Assembly: GCA_013154205.1 (NCBI GenBank)
Contig: JAADCY010000155.1
Coordinates: 1 to 6,163 of the forward strand
Source: Thermoproteota archaeon
GTDB lineage: Archaea; Thermoproteota; Thermoprotei_A; Sulfolobales; Desulfurococcaceae
Direction of reading: 5' to 3'
Length of the DNA: 6,163 nucleotides
The first letter of the stretch is position 1; the number at the start of each line of letters is the position of its first letter. A program made the translations under genes and the position numbers. Of this stretch, positions 5,370 through 6,163 are shown one piece after another. The notes below the pieces were generated by a model, which was not told the DNA's origin, did no database searches, and saw only the letters and a program-made list of their open reading frames with translations.

Positions 5370-6163
5370 CTATTTCTTCCTGAGGAAAACAAGCGCGCCA
5401 ACTATGACCGCGACTATTATGATCCCTATCACTGCTCCTATAAGTGCTACTGGAGTCTGTGCCTTCTGGCTTGTCGTCGGTGAGGGAGATGCTGGAGCTG
5501 CTGTACTGGTTGTCCTGGCTGGTGTGGTAGTAGTTGATGTCTGCTGTGGTGCTGTTGTTGTGGTTGTGGCGTGTTCCGCCGTTGTATGAGTTGTCGTGGT
5601 TGTTGATGTGCTTGTCTGTCCACTTGTTATGATTACTTTGGCGTGGTGGAGGTATAGTAGTACTAGTGTTGTCTCGAACCTACTGATACTGGCATCGTAC
5701 CATAATGGGTCACTCGACCCAGGCCATTCGAACTCGTATCCGCAGTGAAGGCCTTTCCTAGTGTTTACGAATACAGGAATATTCTTCTCGCCTATAGGTA
5801 GTATTGGCAGGTCATAGTCTACTAGGAGACTTAGTATGCGTGTAGCGTTCCTCACTACTGTGGGGTTATTGCTTGTTAGTTCGTTCCATACTTTTGTAGC
5901 ATTAACCAGCCCTATGCCCGGTACCCTGTAGACTAGTGGTAGGCCTATCGACCTGAACCTACTTATCCACTGCCAGTGGCAAACCCATGGATGTACGAGA
6001 TTCCATGGGCCCCACCAGTTCAGTATTAGATCCCATGTCTTGCTAGGCCATATCTGGCCCCATAGCGTTGAATCTTCTACTGCGCGGTAGTCCACGGTTA
6101 TTCCGAAGTCTGTTAGTTCTTTGGCTATTGCTTGTCCTATGGTGTTCCAATCAGTCCATCCGC
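5370..6163 (-). CDS. Extracellular solute-binding protein, C-terminal part (5' end outside window)
   Basis: The frame stays open to the right edge, so only the last 263 or so residues are seen; the GTG at 6095 is internal. The opening WTDWNTIGQAIAKELTDFGI segment matches the C-terminal lobe of SBP family 5 binding proteins, where a peptide or sugar is captured outside the cell and passed to DppBC. A segment ending LPILPIGEKNIPVFVN (local residues 96-111, counting from 6095) is also typical. The globular part ends near local residue 158. Then come a Thr/Ser/Pro stalk (159-213), a membrane helix (214-238) and RKK. This C-terminal anchor is the usual archaeal way of tethering binding proteins. 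Nine tryptophans fall within local residues 12-43, which would suit stacking against sugar rings, but the substrate is unproven. The assignment rests on the C-terminal lobe and on the adjacent permeases. Confidence 0.87.
   Translation of the reverse strand, partial: GWTDWNTIGQAIAKELTDFGITVDYRAVEDSTLWGQIWPSKTWDLILNWWGPWNLVHPWVCHWQWISRFRSIGLPLVYRVPGIGLVNATKVWNELTSNNPTVVRNATRILSLLVDYDLPILPIGEKNIPVFVNTRKGLHCGYEFEWPGSSDPLWYDASISRFETTLVLLYLHHAKVIITSGQTSTSTTTTTHTTAEHATTTTTAPQQTSTTTTPARTTSTAAPASPSPTTSQKAQTPVALIGAVIGIIIVAVIVGALVFLRKK
5457..5621 (-). repeat. Low-complexity Thr/Ser/Pro stalk of the binding protein
   Basis: About 55 residues composed almost only of Thr, Ser, Pro, Ala, Gln and His, with runs of four or five threonines. 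On the minus strand the DNA is a string of ACA, ACC and ACT codons. Such stalks in archaeal surface proteins are commonly O-glycosylated and bridge the S-layer gap between membrane and binding domain. The run is prone to length change between strains. Confidence 0.8.

Noticed and set aside
5236..5589. Plus-strand frame of 117 codons with a Val/Ala-rich product
   Set aside because: It is the antisense of the Thr-rich stalk and membrane anchor of the binding protein; the Val-rich composition is simply the complement of Thr codons.

Overview
The window reads as archaeal DNA, most likely from a hyperthermophilic crenarchaeon of the Desulfurococcales type; the genus cannot be fixed from sequence alone. 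The grounds are a GGTGATC ribosome-binding site complementary to the archaeal 16S 3' end, TATA-box promoters, frequent ATA, CTA and AGG/AGA codons, GTG starts, and a solute-binding protein held to the membrane by a Thr/Ser stalk and a C-terminal membrane helix. All supported genes lie on the minus strand, so the window is best read from its right end to its left end.

From right to left: (1) 6163-5370 is the C-terminal part of an extracellular solute-binding protein of the peptide/oligosaccharide (SBP family 5) type, ending in a Thr-rich stalk and a membrane anchor. (2) 5306-4296 and (3) 4299-3403 are the two membrane permeases (DppB and DppC type) of the same ABC importer. They overlap by a GTGA start/stop junction and clearly form one operon with the binding protein. 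No ATPase gene is present after dppC. (4) 3402-3194 is an AT-rich intergenic stretch of about 210 bases. It holds a likely T-run terminator, a perfect 12-bp palindrome, TATA-like promoter elements, and a small hairpin next to a strong ribosome-binding site. (5) 3193-1 is one uninterrupted reading frame of 1064 codons that runs off the left edge. It encodes a secreted, probably heavily glycosylated right-handed parallel beta-helix protein built of at least two modules.

The first beta-helix module ends in a NosD-like cap with a DxNxDGxxD calcium-binding-like motif. A second module then begins with the same GxGT..xP start motif that opens module 1 and continues as very regular 22-28 residue rungs to the window edge. 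The giant surface protein sits directly after an importer whose binding protein is extremely Trp-rich near its presumed ligand site. This suggests, without proving it, that both serve capture and uptake of an extracellular polymer or oligosaccharide. The beta-helix protein is the least ordinary part of the window.
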